From positions 1-64,000 of the forward strand of contig NZ_NOWF01000001.1 of assembly GCF_002245355.1 (NCBI RefSeq): a DNA stretch of 64,000 bases. Direction: 5' to 3'. The notes under the pieces were generated by a model. It worked only from the letters and a program-made list of their open reading frames with translations. It was not told the origin of the DNA and did no database searches. The stretch comes from Paludifilum halophilum. GTDB lineage: Bacteria; Bacillota; Bacilli; Thermoactinomycetales; DSM-45169. The position numbers and the translations under genes were made by a program. Below, piece after piece: positions 34,508-44,225 of the stretch; the stretch's first letter is position 1; each line of letters begins with the position of its first letter.

Positions 34508-35284
34508 ATGGATTTACGGATGAAAGCACGTGAGATCAATCGTCTTCTGCAGAAGACCGGGGGACAGGCGGTCAGTTTCATGGAAATGGCGGAAGTGCTC
34601 CGGGATGTGATCTCCGCCAATATCTACGTAGTCAGCCGCAAGGGGAAAATCCTCGGTTACGGAGTGGTTCAGGAGTACGACGCCGATGAGATGCATCAGG
34701 GAGTGTTAAAGGAAGGGCGGTTGCCTGAAGAATACAATGAGTTGTTAAAGTCGGTCCGGCAAACCTCCTCCAATCTGGATGAAGAAAGCGACTACAGTTT
34801 CACCCATCATGTGGCCGGCCCCTTCCAACACCGATATACAACCGTGGTACCGATTATCGGCGGCGGTGACCGATTGGGCACTCTTCTTTTAACCCGTTTT
34901 GACCAGCCTTTTGTCGATGATGATCTGATTCTGGCCGAATACGGGGCGACCGTAGTCGGGATGGAAATTCTTCAGGTCAAAGCGGAGCAGGCGGAGGAGG
35001 AAGCCCGCAACCGCGCCGTGGTTCATCTGGCTGTCGATTCTCTTTCCTACAGTGAATTGGAAGCGGTGGAACACATTTTTGCCGAGCTGGAAGGAAATGA
35101 AGGGATTCTCGTGGCCAGTAAAATCGCCGATCGAGCGGGAATTACCCGTTCCGTCATCGTCAATGCTTTAAGGAAACTGGAAAGTGCCGGAGTGATCGAA
35201 TCCCGTTCCCTGGGTATGAAAGGGACCCATATCAAGATTCTCAATGAAAAGCTGATTCCCGCTCTGGAGAAAGCGAGACGGTAG
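34508..35284 (+). CDS. codY: GTP-sensing global regulator CodY
   Basis: A 258-residue repressor that responds to GTP and branched-chain amino acids. The N-terminal GAF domain includes [19 protein letters not shown]. The C-terminal winged helix-turn-helix is [38 protein letters not shown]-like and almost identical to Bacillus CodY. ATG 34508 lies 7 nt after AGGAGG; ATG 34505 is too close. It ends the hslV-hslU-codY operon, the Bacillus arrangement lacking only xerC. Confidence 0.95.
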   Translation: MDLRMKAREINRLLQKTGGQAVSFMEMAEVLRDVISANIYVVSRKGKILGYGVVQEYDADEMHQGVLKEGRLPEEYNELLKSVRQTSSNLDEESDYSFTHHVAGPFQHRYTTVVPIIGGGDRLGTLLLTRFDQPFVDDDLILAEYGATVVGMEILQVKAEQAEEEARNRAVVHLAVDSLSYSELEAVEHIFAELEGNEGILVASKIADRAGITRSVIVNALRKLESAGVIESRSLGMKGTHIKILNEKLIPALEKARR

Positions 35285-35365
35285 TGTAAAAAGCCTATTC
35301 AGGGAGGGTTGGGGTCAGCAGATCGTTTCCCGCAAGAGCGTGTCCCGGGGAGAATGAATCGGTTC

Positions 35366-35395
35366 TTGCGACAGGGTGTTTCCTTATGGTATATT
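35366..35395 (+). promoter_or_regulatory. Promoter of rpsB
   Basis: TTGCGA (35366-35371), an 18-nt spacer and TATATT (35390-35395), the latter preceded by TGG as an extended -10. Confidence 0.6.
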
Positions 35396-35401
35396 AAGTA
35401 G

Positions 35402-35490
35402 CGGTGTGAACACACACGCCGGCGGATGCGGCCGGTCGGTGCCGGCGCAACCGGTCCCGGGCGCAGCGGATGCCGGCGGAGGTAAACAAC
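35402..35490 (+). promoter_or_regulatory. GC-rich structured leader of rpsB
   Basis: The roughly 107-nt leader is very GC-rich. It starts with the palindrome GTGTGAACACAC (35404-35415) and contains GCCGGC three times (near 35418, 35441 and 35472) along with GGCCGG and ACCGGT, so several alternative stems are possible. It resembles an autoregulatory ribosomal-protein leader, but I do not recognise a known class. Confidence 0.45.
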
Positions 35491-35508
35491 CAAAAGGAGG
35501 AATGTTTG

Positions 35509-36207
35509 ATGGCGGTCGTTTCAATGAAACAGCTGCTGGAAGCGGGTGTTCACTTCGGGCACCAGACCCGTCGTTGGAACCCCAAGATGGAAAAGTACAT
35601 TTTTACGGAGCGTAACGGGATTTACATCATCGATCTGCAGAAAACGGTCAAGATGATGGAGGATACGTACAACTACGTGCGTGACCTGGCCGCCCGGGAC
35701 GGCAAGATCCTGTTCGTCGGAACGAAAAAACAAGCACAGGACGCCGTCAGGGAAGAGGCGGAGCGTTCCGATATGTTCTATGTCAACCACCGCTGGCTCG
35801 GCGGGACCCTGACCAACTTCCAGACCATCCGCAAGCGGATCAACCGTCTGCACAAGTTGGAAGCGATGGAGGAAGACGGGACTTTCGACGTCCTTCCCAA
35901 AAAGGAAGTCGTCATGTTGAAGAAGGAACAAGCTCGCCTGGAGAAATTCCTCGGCGGAATTAAAGGGATGAAAGAGCTTCCGGATGCCGTCTTCATCATT
36001 GATCCTCGAAAAGAACGGATTGCCGTGGCGGAAGCCCGCAAGCTGGGAATTCCGATTATCGCGATTGTGGATACAAACTGTGATCCCGATGAGATCGACC
36101 ACATCATTCCCGGAAATGATGATGCGATCCGTGCGGTTCGCCTGTTCACCTCGAAAATGGCGGACGCAGCTTTGGAAGGGAAACAGGGAGAACAGAATGC
36201 GTCCTGA
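35509..36207 (+). CDS. rpsB: 30S ribosomal protein S2
   Basis: A 232-residue ribosomal protein. [20 protein letters not shown] and [20 protein letters not shown] are the invariant S2 N-terminus; [20 protein letters not shown] is the C-terminal signature. The ATG at 35509 follows AAAGGAGG. A longer frame from 35470 adds residues with no counterpart in S2. A strong terminator separates it from tsf, which presumably receives partial read-through. Confidence 0.97.
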   Translation: MAVVSMKQLLEAGVHFGHQTRRWNPKMEKYIFTERNGIYIIDLQKTVKMMEDTYNYVRDLAARDGKILFVGTKKQAQDAVREEAERSDMFYVNHRWLGGTLTNFQTIRKRINRLHKLEAMEEDGTFDVLPKKEVVMLKKEQARLEKFLGGIKGMKELPDAVFIIDPRKERIAVAEARKLGIPIIAIVDTNCDPDEIDHIIPGNDDAIRAVRLFTSKMADAALEGKQGEQNAS

Positions 36208-36219
36208 ATGAACGCAAGG

Positions 36220-36250
36220 GGTGGTCGCGGGATGCGTGACCACCTTTTTT
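36220..36250 (+). terminator. Terminator between rpsB and tsf
   Basis: GGTGGTC (36220-36226) and GACCACC (36238-36244) are followed by TTTTTT. Only 26 nt remain before tsf, so it probably acts as a partial attenuator. Confidence 0.85.
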
Positions 36251-36275
36251 ATAACTTTAAGGGAGGAAGATACGG

Positions 36276-36926
36276 ATGGCGATTTCCGCGTCTCAGGTGA
36301 AAGAACTGCGCGAAAAGACCGGCGCAGGTATGATGGATTGTAAAAAAGTACTGACAGAAGCGGACGGCGACATGGAAAAGGCCATGGAACTGCTCCGGGA
36401 AAAAGGGCTGGCCAAGGCCGAGAAAAAGGCGGGGCGTATCGCCGCCGAAGGGATTGTCGAATCCTACATACACGCCGGCGGTCGGATCGGCGTATTGGTG
36501 GAAGTCAACTGCGAAACGGATTTTGTCGCCAAAAACGATGATTTTAAGAACTTCGTCAAAGATGTGGCGATGCAGATCGCCGCGATGAATCCGAAATACG
36601 TCAGCCGTGAGGAAGTGCCGGCTGAAGAAGTGGAAAAAGAGCGGGAAACCCTGCGCACCCAAGCCCTGCAGGAAGGCAAGCCGGAACACATTGTTGACAA
36701 AATGGTGGAAGGCCGGCTTGGAAAATACTACGAGCAAATCTGCCTGCTGGAACAAGCGTTTATTAAGGATACCGACAAAACGATCGGTGAAATGGTAAAG
36801 GAGAAAATTGCCAAAATCGGCGAGAACATCTCGATCCGCCGCTTTGTTCGCTATGAACTGGGTGAAGGCCTCGAGAAGCGGGAAGAAGACTTTGCAGAAG
36901 AAGTCATGTCCCAAGTCAACCAGTAA
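36276..36926 (+). CDS. tsf: Elongation factor Ts, short form
   Basis: A 216-residue nucleotide exchange factor for EF-Tu. The UBA-like N-terminus ([26 protein letters not shown]) and the core motif [12 protein letters not shown] are conserved. It is about 75 residues shorter than the 293-residue B. subtilis protein and the 283-residue E. coli protein, and resembles the short EF-Ts of Thermus and cyanobacteria that lacks part of the duplicated dimerisation core. AGGGAGGAAG lies before the ATG. Confidence 0.95.
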   Translation: MAISASQVKELREKTGAGMMDCKKVLTEADGDMEKAMELLREKGLAKAEKKAGRIAAEGIVESYIHAGGRIGVLVEVNCETDFVAKNDDFKNFVKDVAMQIAAMNPKYVSREEVPAEEVEKERETLRTQALQEGKPEHIVDKMVEGRLGKYYEQICLLEQAFIKDTDKTIGEMVKEKIAKIGENISIRRFVRYELGEGLEKREEDFAEEVMSQVNQ

Positions 36927-36945
36927 CGGGGACGGAAAATCCTTT

Positions 36946-36971
36946 GGGAACACGGCGTGTTCCCTTTTTTT
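36946..36971 (+). terminator. Rho-independent terminator after tsf
   Basis: GGGAACAC and GTGTTCCC (36946-36964) are followed by TTTTTTT. Confidence 0.87.
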
Positions 36972-36978
36972 GCAATGA

Positions 36979-37766
<788 letters not shown>

Positions 37767-37767
<1 letters not shown>

Positions 37768-38324
37768 TGCTGTCAGAAGTGAAACAGCAGACGACGGAAC
37801 GGATGGAAAAGACAATCCAGAAGCTGAAGAAAGACCTGGCCACTCTGCGGGCCGGCCGTGCCACCCCTTCTCTGTTGGATAAGGTTGTTGTGGAATACTA
37901 CGGTAGTGAAATGCCGATCCACCAGATGGCCAATATTTCAGCTCCGGAACCTCGTCTCCTGGTGATTCAACCCTGGGATAAGTCGGCGCTGGGAGAGATT
38001 GAGCGGGCGATTCTGAAGTCCGATTTGGGCTTGACTCCCAATAACGACGGCAATTTGATCCGTATCTCCATCCCGGCCCTGACGGAACAGCGTCGGGCGG
38101 AACTGGTGAAAGTGGTGAAAAAAACCGGAGAAGAGGCGAAAGTGGCTGTCCGAAACATTCGTCGCGATGCCAACGACGAAGTGAAAAAACTGGAGAAGGG
38201 CGGAGAGATCTCCGAAGACGATTCCCGCCGCGGTCAAGACGAAGTGCAAAAACTGACCGACCGCTATATCAAAGAGGCGGACCGTTTGGTGGAAGCGAAA
38301 GAAAAAGAGATCATGGAAGTATAA
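37767..38324 (+). CDS. frr: Ribosome recycling factor
   Basis: A 185-residue factor that splits post-termination ribosomes with [25 protein letters not shown] and [18 protein letters not shown] are the conserved motifs, and the length is exactly typical. The ATG overlaps the pyrH stop codon, with AGGGGG upstream inside pyrH. A terminator follows. Confidence 0.97.
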
Positions 38325-38333
38325 CAGGGTTCG

Positions 38334-38365
38334 GCCCCCCTGCTCTGGCAAGGGGGTTTTGTTTT
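38334..38365 (+). terminator. Rho-independent terminator after pyrH-frr
   Basis: CCCCCCTGC (38335-38343) pairs with GCAAGGGGG, then TTTTGTTTT. Confidence 0.85.
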
Positions 38366-38591
38366 AACCGCATTTCCTTTGTCGGTGAGGGATGGACGCC
38401 AACCGCCGAATATTTGTGCAAAAACCCCTCTTTGCTTGCTGTAGAAAAGAGAGGGGAAAGCTGGTATGCTAGAATTGCGTACAAATGCACGTTTAACCGA
38501 CTTTATGAAAAAGCAAAGAAGCTCTCATCAAAGGATGCGAGGGCTCTGACATCAAGAATTTGCTCATGGGTAGGATAGCGGAGGAATGAAC

Positions 38592-39383
38592 ATGATCCAA
38601 ACGCTGAAACAATGGTTGGCAGGCTATAAAGCGGAGGAAACGCCATCCGAGTCGATTCAACGGAAAACGGCTGAGTTGCAAAAAGGGCCGTTACCCCGTC
38701 ATGTGGCGATGATCATGGACGGGAACGGCCGGTGGGCAAAGAAGCGCGGATTGCCTCGCATCGCCGGTCATCGCGCCGGGATGCAGACAGTGTGTGATAT
38801 CATCCGCGCGGCTGATGACTTGGGAATCGAAGTTTTGACATTATATTCCTTTTCTACAGAAAATTGGAAGCGGCCCAAGGAAGAAATCAATTATCTGATG
38901 GGTTTGCCCGAGGAATTTTTAAAGATGTATTTAAACGAAATCATGGAACGAAATATCCATGTGCGGATGTTGGGACAGGAAGAAGGGTTGCCCGGTCATA
39001 CTGTGAATGCTCTTCACCGGCTGAAGGAAGCGACAAAGGATAATACCGGTCTGGAACTTTGCTTTGCGATGAATTACGGATCGCGGTCGGAGATCCTGCG
39101 TGCGGTCGAGCGGATTATAGATGATGTCAAATCGGGTAAGATGGATAAGAGCCAACTGAATGAATCTCTCTTCAGCAGTTATCTTTTTACCGCGAATCTG
39201 CCGGAGCCGGATCTGATGATCCGCACCAGCGGAGAAGTGAGGATCAGCAATTTTATGTTGTGGCAGCTGGCCTACAGTGAGCTCTGTTTTACTGAGGTGC
39301 AGTGGCCGGACTTTTCGCGGGAGAGGTTCTATCAGGCGATTGAAGATTTTCAACGTCGTTCCCGCCGTTACGGGGCGGTATGA
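38592..39383 (+). CDS. uppS: Undecaprenyl pyrophosphate synthase (cis-prenyltransferase)
   Basis: A 263-residue enzyme making the C55 lipid carrier for cell wall synthesis. HVAMIMDGNGRWAKKRGLPR holds the catalytic Asp of cis-prenyltransferases; LYSFSTENWKRP and PDLMIRTSGEVRISNFMLWQ are further signatures. The ATG at 38592 is 7 nt from GGAGG; ATG 38586 is too close. It leads the uppS-cdsA-dxr-rseP-rseP-proS cluster. Confidence 0.96.
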   Translation: MIQTLKQWLAGYKAEETPSESIQRKTAELQKGPLPRHVAMIMDGNGRWAKKRGLPRIAGHRAGMQTVCDIIRAADDLGIEVLTLYSFSTENWKRPKEEINYLMGLPEEFLKMYLNEIMERNIHVRMLGQEEGLPGHTVNALHRLKEATKDNTGLELCFAMNYGSRSEILRAVERIIDDVKSGKMDKSQLNESLFSSYLFTANLPEPDLMIRTSGEVRISNFMLWQLAYSELCFTEVQWPDFSRERFYQAIEDFQRRSRRYGAV

Positions 39384-39405
39384 CGGAAGACGGGTGAGGT
39401 TGCGG

Positions 39406-40206
39406 ATGAGACAGCGTATCGTGACGGGGGTGTCGGGGGGATCCGTTTTCCTGGTATTGCTGTGGGTAGGACACTGGTGGTATGCCGGCTTTATCAGCGC
39501 TTTGGCGACGATCAGTTATATCGAATTCTGCAGCATGAAAGGCATCCGGTTTAGCCGTCCACAGGCTCTCATCGGATTATGCCTGATGTGGCTTCTTCTC
39601 CTTACCGGCATGGCCGACCAGCAAATGATCGGCCCGGGCTGGTTCTTGGACAGTCCGGACAACATTTTGGCAGGGATGATTCTGTTTCTCGTGTTCATGG
39701 TTTTGAGCCGGAACCGGCTTCAGGTCGATGAGGCTGCATATCTGTTTTTAGGTTCTTTATACATAGGTTATGGTTTTTCATACATGATCCAAGCCCGGAT
39801 GATCGTGGACGGATTTATCTGGTCATTGCTGGCGTTGGTGGTTACTTGGGTCAATGACACCGGCGCTTATTTTACGGGAAAACGATGGGGAAAACGAAAG
39901 CTTTGGCCTTCCGTTAGTCCCAATAAAACAGTGGAAGGCTCCTTGGGCGGTATTTTTTTATCCGTTCTGGTCAGCGGGTTGTTCGGGCTTTTATACCCGG
40001 AGCTCGGTGTCTTTTCCACCGTTTTGTTCATCGGATTTTTGGTCAGTGTCGTCGGACAGGTGGGAGACCTGGTGGAATCGGCACTGAAACGGACAACCGG
40101 CGTAAAGGATTCGGGTTCTTTACTCCCCGGTCATGGGGGGATTCTCGATCGGTTTGACAGTTTACTTTTGGTTTTCCCTGTGTTGTACCTCATTCAGTTG
40201 ATCTAA
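39406..40206 (+). CDS. cdsA: Phosphatidate cytidylyltransferase
   Basis: A 266-residue integral membrane enzyme making CDP-diacylglycerol. It has about eight hydrophobic segments and the C-terminal CdsA signature VGDLVESALKRTTGVKDSGS...PGHGGILDRFDS. ATG 39406 is preceded by GTGAGG; a GTG at 39394 in the same frame is possible. It starts 22 nt after uppS. Confidence 0.94.
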   Translation: MRQRIVTGVSGGSVFLVLLWVGHWWYAGFISALATISYIEFCSMKGIRFSRPQALIGLCLMWLLLLTGMADQQMIGPGWFLDSPDNILAGMILFLVFMVLSRNRLQVDEAAYLFLGSLYIGYGFSYMIQARMIVDGFIWSLLALVVTWVNDTGAYFTGKRWGKRKLWPSVSPNKTVEGSLGGIFLSVLVSGLFGLLYPELGVFSTVLFIGFLVSVVGQVGDLVESALKRTTGVKDSGSLLPGHGGILDRFDSLLLVFPVLYLIQLI

Positions 40207-40229
40207 AAGCGTCCTAAGGAGGATATCGA

Positions 40230-41384
40230 ATGAAACGGCGGTTGATCATCCTGGGCTCTACAGGGTCCATCGGGCAAAATACGCTGGAAGTGGTCCGGGA
40301 ACATCCGGAGCGCTTTGAAATCGTCGGGTTGGCGGCCGGGAGCAATGTGGACGAGATGGTTCGACAAGTGAACACGTACCGTCCGCCGTTGGTGTCCATG
40401 GCTACCAAAGAAGCGGCGGAAGAAGTGCGTCTCCGGTCGTCCTTCCCGGTACGGGTGGTTTATGGGGAAGAAGGATTGTTGGAGGCCGCCCAACAACCTG
40501 ATGCGGATTATGTCGTTTCCGCCCTGGTGGGCAGCCGGGGTCTGCCTCCCACATTGGCCGCGATCCGGGCGGGTAAGACGATCGGCTTGGCCAACAAAGA
40601 ATCTCTGGTCATGGGCGGATCCATCGTGATGGAAGAGGCGAAAAAGGCCGGAGTGTCCATTCTGCCCATCGACAGCGAACACTCCGCTTTGTTCCAATGC
40701 CTGAACGGAGAGCGGGATGCCTCGGTCCGGCGGATGATATTAACCGCTTCCGGAGGAGCCTTCCGGGATTGGCCCCGGGAGCGCTTGAAAGCGGCGACAA
40801 AAGAGGAGGCCCTCCAGCATCCCAACTGGTCGATGGGTGCCAAAGTAACCGTCGATTCCGCGTCCTTAATGAACAAAGGACTGGAAGTGATCGAAGCTCA
40901 CTGGCTGTTCGGTCTTCCTTACGATCGGATCGATGTCTTGGTTCATCCCGAAAGCATTATTCACTCCATGGTGGAGTTTGAGGACGGGGCGGTTATGGCA
41001 CAGTTGGGTACACCGGACATGAAAGTACCGATTCAATACGCCCTCAGCCATCCGGAACGGTTGTCGCTGTCGGCAGAACGTCTGGATTTGGCCGCCATCG
41101 GTAAGCTGCATTTTCGGGAGCCGGATTTTGAGCGGTTTCCCTGTCTGAAAATCGCTTTTGACTGCGGTCGTGCCGGAGGTACGCTTCCGACGGTGATGAA
41201 TGCCGCTAACGAAGTGGCTGTGAACCGGTTTTTGGAAGGGGGCGTTCCCTTTTTGGCGATCGAGGAGATCATCCGAGAGGTTCTCAACCGGCATACGCCG
41301 ACGGCTCGACCTTCGTTGGATGAATTGTTCGAAGCGGACCGTTGGGCGAGAGAGGCGGCACAGCACAGCGGTGCCGCCGTCTGA
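40230..41384 (+). CDS. dxr: 1-deoxy-D-xylulose 5-phosphate reductoisomerase
   Basis: A 384-residue NADPH enzyme of the MEP isoprenoid pathway. LGSTGSIGQNTLEVVREHPE is the NADPH-binding start; ANKESLVMGG, LPIDSEHSALFQCL and the flexible loop around HPNWSMGAKVTVDSASLMNKG form the active site and metal ligands. AAGGAGG lies 7 nt before the ATG. Placed between cdsA and rseP as in B. subtilis. Confidence 0.96.
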   Translation: MKRRLIILGSTGSIGQNTLEVVREHPERFEIVGLAAGSNVDEMVRQVNTYRPPLVSMATKEAAEEVRLRSSFPVRVVYGEEGLLEAAQQPDADYVVSALVGSRGLPPTLAAIRAGKTIGLANKESLVMGGSIVMEEAKKAGVSILPIDSEHSALFQCLNGERDASVRRMILTASGGAFRDWPRERLKAATKEEALQHPNWSMGAKVTVDSASLMNKGLEVIEAHWLFGLPYDRIDVLVHPESIIHSMVEFEDGAVMAQLGTPDMKVPIQYALSHPERLSLSAERLDLAAIGKLHFREPDFERFPCLKIAFDCGRAGGTLPTVMNAANEVAVNRFLEGGVPFLAIEEIIREVLNRHTPTARPSLDELFEADRWAREAAQHSGAAV

Positions 41385-41418
41385 ACCGGGTGGGGATCAA
41401 TCAAGGGGGTGACAGATC

Positions 41419-42762
41419 TTGGTGCAGACCATCCTGTGGTTTATCCTGTTGATCAGTTTGCTGGTATTTATCCATGAGCTTGGCCACTTCATCTTTGCCA
41501 AACGCGCCGGGATGCTGGTAAGGGAGTTTGCGATCGGCTTCGGTCCAAAGCTGGTTTCCTGGTTTAAAGGGGAAACCCTCTATTCCATCCGTATTTTACC
41601 CTTAGGCGGTTATGTCCGGGTGGCAGGGGAAGACCCGGAGGTCTTCGAACTGAAAACGGGTTCTCATTTGGTTCTGGATCGGGATGAAGAGGGACGTGTC
41701 GTGCGCATTCGGGCTCCGCAACCCTCCCGGGAAGGGAGTACCTTGCCGATGGAGCCGGAGTACGGAGAAATTGACGACCCGACCGGCTCCGATCTTCCGG
41801 GACACCTTCCACCGGTTACTTCCAGCATAGGCGGGAAGCTGTTGGAAGCGGATCTGGAGGATCAGTTGTTTATCCGGCTGGAAGACGAAAACGGTCTCGA
41901 TACCCGCTACAGGATCCATCCCCAGGCGCTGATTCAATACGACGAAAAAAATATTTCGCAGATTGCGCCTCTCAACCGCCAGTACGGTTCCAAGACGATT
42001 CTGCAGCGGGGACTGTTTATCGCGGCGGGTCCGGTGTTTAATTTTTTCCTGGCTGTTGTTTTGCTGGCGGGTTTGACCTTGGCTACCGGTATAGGGACCA
42101 AAGTGACGGTCAAAGATACCGTTCCGGGCTCACCGGCGGAGAAGGCGGGTCTGAAGCCCGGGGATACCGTTCGGGAAGTGGAAGGAAACAAAGTGAAGGA
42201 ATTCAACGATATCAGCGTCCCCCTTCAGGAAGCTCGAGGGGATGAAGTGACCCTGAAAGTGGAACGGGCCAACCAGCTCTTCGAGACCCAGATCGAACCG
42301 GAAAAGCGGAACAACCAGTTTATCATCGGAATCCAGATGGAGCAGGAACGGCGTAAAGCGACGATCTCCGAAGCCTCTATAGCCGGCTTTACAAAGACTT
42401 ATGACTTGGCGGTGATCATGGGACGGGGGATCAGTCGACTCGTCACAGGTCAGGTGGGGATGGAGAGTCTGGCCGGCCCGGTGGGGATTGCCGATATTAC
42501 CGGGAAAGCCGCCGATGCCGGGTGGTTGAACCTTGTTCACCTCGCCGCCCTGTTAAGTTTGAACCTGGGTATTATTAATATCTTGCCCTTTCCGGCCTTG
42601 GACGGCGGACGGTTGACCTTTCTGATCCTGGAAGCCCTGAGGGGAAGGCCGATCGACCCCAACAAGGAGGGCGTGGTTCATTTCGTGGGGTTTGCCCTAT
42701 TGATGATGTTGATGATGGTGGTCACTTACAATGATATCGTGCGTGTATTTTTTAAAGGTTGA
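41419..42762 (+). CDS. rseP: RseP/RasP-type site-2 intramembrane metalloprotease, copy 1
   Basis: A 447-residue membrane protease. The zinc motif HELGH is at residues 19-23 in the first membrane segment, and the third metal ligand lies in NILPFPALDGGR near the C-terminus. A PDZ domain (VPGSPAEKAGLKPGDTVREV) sits between membrane segments, with an acidic insert around residues 80-170 as in RasP. Site-2 proteases release anti-sigma factors and clear signal peptides. The start is TTG 41419, 9 nt after AAGGGGG. A second, similar gene follows at 42856. Confidence 0.94.
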   Translation: MVQTILWFILLISLLVFIHELGHFIFAKRAGMLVREFAIGFGPKLVSWFKGETLYSIRILPLGGYVRVAGEDPEVFELKTGSHLVLDRDEEGRVVRIRAPQPSREGSTLPMEPEYGEIDDPTGSDLPGHLPPVTSSIGGKLLEADLEDQLFIRLEDENGLDTRYRIHPQALIQYDEKNISQIAPLNRQYGSKTILQRGLFIAAGPVFNFFLAVVLLAGLTLATGIGTKVTVKDTVPGSPAEKAGLKPGDTVREVEGNKVKEFNDISVPLQEARGDEVTLKVERANQLFETQIEPEKRNNQFIIGIQMEQERRKATISEASIAGFTKTYDLAVIMGRGISRLVTGQVGMESLAGPVGIADITGKAADAGWLNLVHLAALLSLNLGIINILPFPALDGGRLTFLILEALRGRPIDPNKEGVVHFVGFALLMMLMMVVTYNDIVRVFFKG

Positions 42763-42855
42763 TTCGTGAAGGGTGTCGAGCTTCTCGGTTTGCAGGCGCC
42801 TCGGACATGAGAGGGGATCCCTTCCGGGGCCTCCTATCAATCAAGGCGGTGATGG

Positions 42856-44190
42856 ATGTTGATACAGACCATCGTGTCGTTTATCCTGTTGATCAGTTTT
42901 CTGGTTTTTTTTCATGAATTGGGCCACTTTATCTTTGCCAAACGGGCGGGTATTCTCGTCCGGGAATTTGCCATCGGTTTTGGTCCGAAGCTGTTTTCCC
43001 GGTTTAAGGGAGAAACATTGTATTCTTTGCGGATTCTTCCCTTGGGCGGCTATGTGCGCATGGCAGGGGAAGACCCGGAGATCATCGAGCTGAAAACAGG
43101 ATCGCGATTGGTCTTGGACCGGGACGAACAAGGCAGGGTTGTGCGGATTCACTCTTCCAAGCCCGACCATCCCGGTGCCGGACCCCGAGATGAAACCCTT
43201 CGGGAATATGGGGAGGATGTTACCGAGGCGGATTTGCCGGAGCATCTGCCTCCGGTTCATTCGACGAAAGCCGGGAAGCTGCTGAAGTGCGATCTGGAAA
43301 AGGATCTGTTTGTCCTGTTGGAAGACGAAAACGGTCGGGAAGTTCGATACCATCTTCATCCCCGGGCCGTGATCCGCTACGATGAGAACCATATCGTTCA
43401 GATTGCCCCGATCGATCGACAGTTTCATTCCAAGACGGTCCTGCAACGGGCTCTGACGATTGTGGCGGGCCCATTGTTCAACCTGATTCTGACTGTCGTC
43501 CTGTTGACGGGGATTGCCATGGCGGTCGGAGTGGAGGACAAGGTGTTGATTCATGATGTGGTTCCTGATTCCCCGGCGGAACAGGCGGGGCTGCAACCGG
43601 GGGATGCTCTGCGGGAAGTGAACGGGGAACCGGTGAAGAATTTCACCGAGGCCGGCACCTTGATCGGTGAATCCGGAGGGAACTCGGTTACGCTGAAAAT
43701 GGCACGGGACGGGCAGGTCTTTGAAACGGAAATTCAACCGAACCGAGAGAATCGGATTGGTATCGAGATGAGACAGGGGATGCGGGAAGCTTCCCTGAGC
43801 GAATCGATAGCGGCGGGCTTTTCCAAAACATATGATTTAGCTGCGTTAATGGGGGATTTTCTTTCCCGTCTCATTACCGGCCAAGCTGGAATGGAGCAAT
43901 TGTCCGGGCCGGTGGGGATCGCCAATGTGACGGGAAAAGCCGCCGAGGCGGGTTGGGTGCCCCTGGTTCACTTGGCGGCTGTCCTAAGCCTCAACCTCGG
44001 GATTTTAAACATTTTACCCTTTCCGATGCTGGACGGCGGACGGTTGGTTTTCATTATGGTGGAGGGAATCCGGGGACGACCGATCGACCCAGGGAAAGAA
44101 GGGGTGGTCCATTTTATCGGATTCGCCCTGTTAATGTTGTTGATGTTATTGGTCACCTACAATGATATCGTACGCCTGTTCAAAGGTTAA
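42856..44190 (+). CDS. rseP: RseP/RasP-type site-2 intramembrane metalloprotease, copy 2
   Basis: A 444-residue paralogue of the preceding gene, clearly a tandem duplication. HELGH at residues 20-24 and NILPFPMLDGGR are intact, so catalysis is likely. The membrane segments are nearly the same as in copy 1, while the PDZ domain (VPDSPAEQAGLQPGDALREV) and the insert (HSSKPDHPGAGPRDETLREY) differ most, hinting at different substrates. Even the ribosome-binding region (ATCAATCAAGG.GGTGA) is duplicated. The ATG at 42856 follows AAGGCGG. Confidence 0.93.
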   Translation: MLIQTIVSFILLISFLVFFHELGHFIFAKRAGILVREFAIGFGPKLFSRFKGETLYSLRILPLGGYVRMAGEDPEIIELKTGSRLVLDRDEQGRVVRIHSSKPDHPGAGPRDETLREYGEDVTEADLPEHLPPVHSTKAGKLLKCDLEKDLFVLLEDENGREVRYHLHPRAVIRYDENHIVQIAPIDRQFHSKTVLQRALTIVAGPLFNLILTVVLLTGIAMAVGVEDKVLIHDVVPDSPAEQAGLQPGDALREVNGEPVKNFTEAGTLIGESGGNSVTLKMARDGQVFETEIQPNRENRIGIEMRQGMREASLSESIAAGFSKTYDLAALMGDFLSRLITGQAGMEQLSGPVGIANVTGKAAEAGWVPLVHLAAVLSLNLGILNILPFPMLDGGRLVFIMVEGIRGRPIDPGKEGVVHFIGFALLMLLMLLVTYNDIVRLFKG

Positions 44191-44225
44191 GAGCGGGCAG
44201 ATGGGGAGTAAAGGGGGACGAGTTT

